Positions 38,617 to 38,741 of a stretch of 38,741 nt of DNA are shown in pieces. Location: NCBI GenBank assembly GCA_027487375.1, contig JAIYDQ010000467.1, positions 1-38,741 on the forward strand. Direction: 5' to 3'. This DNA is from Planctomycetaceae bacterium. Lineage in GTDB: Bacteria; Planctomycetota; Planctomycetia; Pirellulales; Pirellulaceae. The notes under the pieces are model-generated. The model worked only from the letters and a program-made list of their open reading frames with translations, ran no database searches and was not told the origin of the DNA. The position numbers were made by a program, and so were the translations under genes. Every line of letters starts with the position of its first letter. Positions within the stretch are counted from its first letter, which is position 1.

Positions 38617-38741
38617 ATGAACAACGACTTGTTTTCCAGCCCGATTTCACGCCGCCATGGGCTCGCAAGCATGGCTGCACTTGCTAGTGGATTAACTGGC
38701 GGACTAGCTCTCCCCCGCAATGCGATCGCTCATTCGGATGG
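38617..38741 (+). CDS. Tat-signal protein, likely DUF1501 (truncated by window end)
   Basis: MNNDLFSSPISRRHGLASMAALASGLTGGLALPRNAIAHSDG; twin-Arg start directly downstream of a DUF1549/DUF1553 gene. Confidence 0.65.
   Translation, partial: MNNDLFSSPISRRHGLASMAALASGLTGGLALPRNAIAHSD

Noticed and set aside
1-38741. Transposase, integrase, toxin-antitoxin, restriction or phage-defence genes
   Set aside because: None of the ORFs reads as such; the repeats appear non-autonomous and no mobile enzyme is visible in this window.

Overview
This looks like an ordinary chromosomal segment from a planctomycete (Pirellula/Rhodopirellula-like). Lineage is inferred from DUF1598, DUF1559-like, PSCyt1/DUF1549/DUF1553 and DUF1501 proteins plus a bacterial formylmethanofuran:H4MPT formyltransferase. 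Recognisable genes: rpsG, rpsL, tRNA-Leu(CAA), miaA, hisE, hisG, surE, an Rrf2 regulator, rpsD, ftr/ffsA, a polyprenyl synthase, moaC, a purF homologue, a Gfo/Idh/MocA oxidoreductase, and a terminal ECF sigma / FecR / LamG-PSCyt1-DUF1549-DUF1553 / DUF1501 locus. I see no transposase, phage, CRISPR or defence genes. The most unusual signal is intergenic: at least four families of dispersed inverted-repeat elements (A: GGACGGGACAATGGTCCCATCCTACG; B: TCACGTAGCTGCGTCTCTCCGAGACGC; C: CTGGAGTCCAGGCTTTAGCCGC...; D: GTACTCGTACTCG/CGAGTACGAGTAC). Several begin immediately after stop codons. B and C occur together as a ~200 bp composite present twice in inverted orientation, 14 kb apart. Several substitutions between B copies preserve pairing. 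All family and lineage calls are by eye, with no database search.
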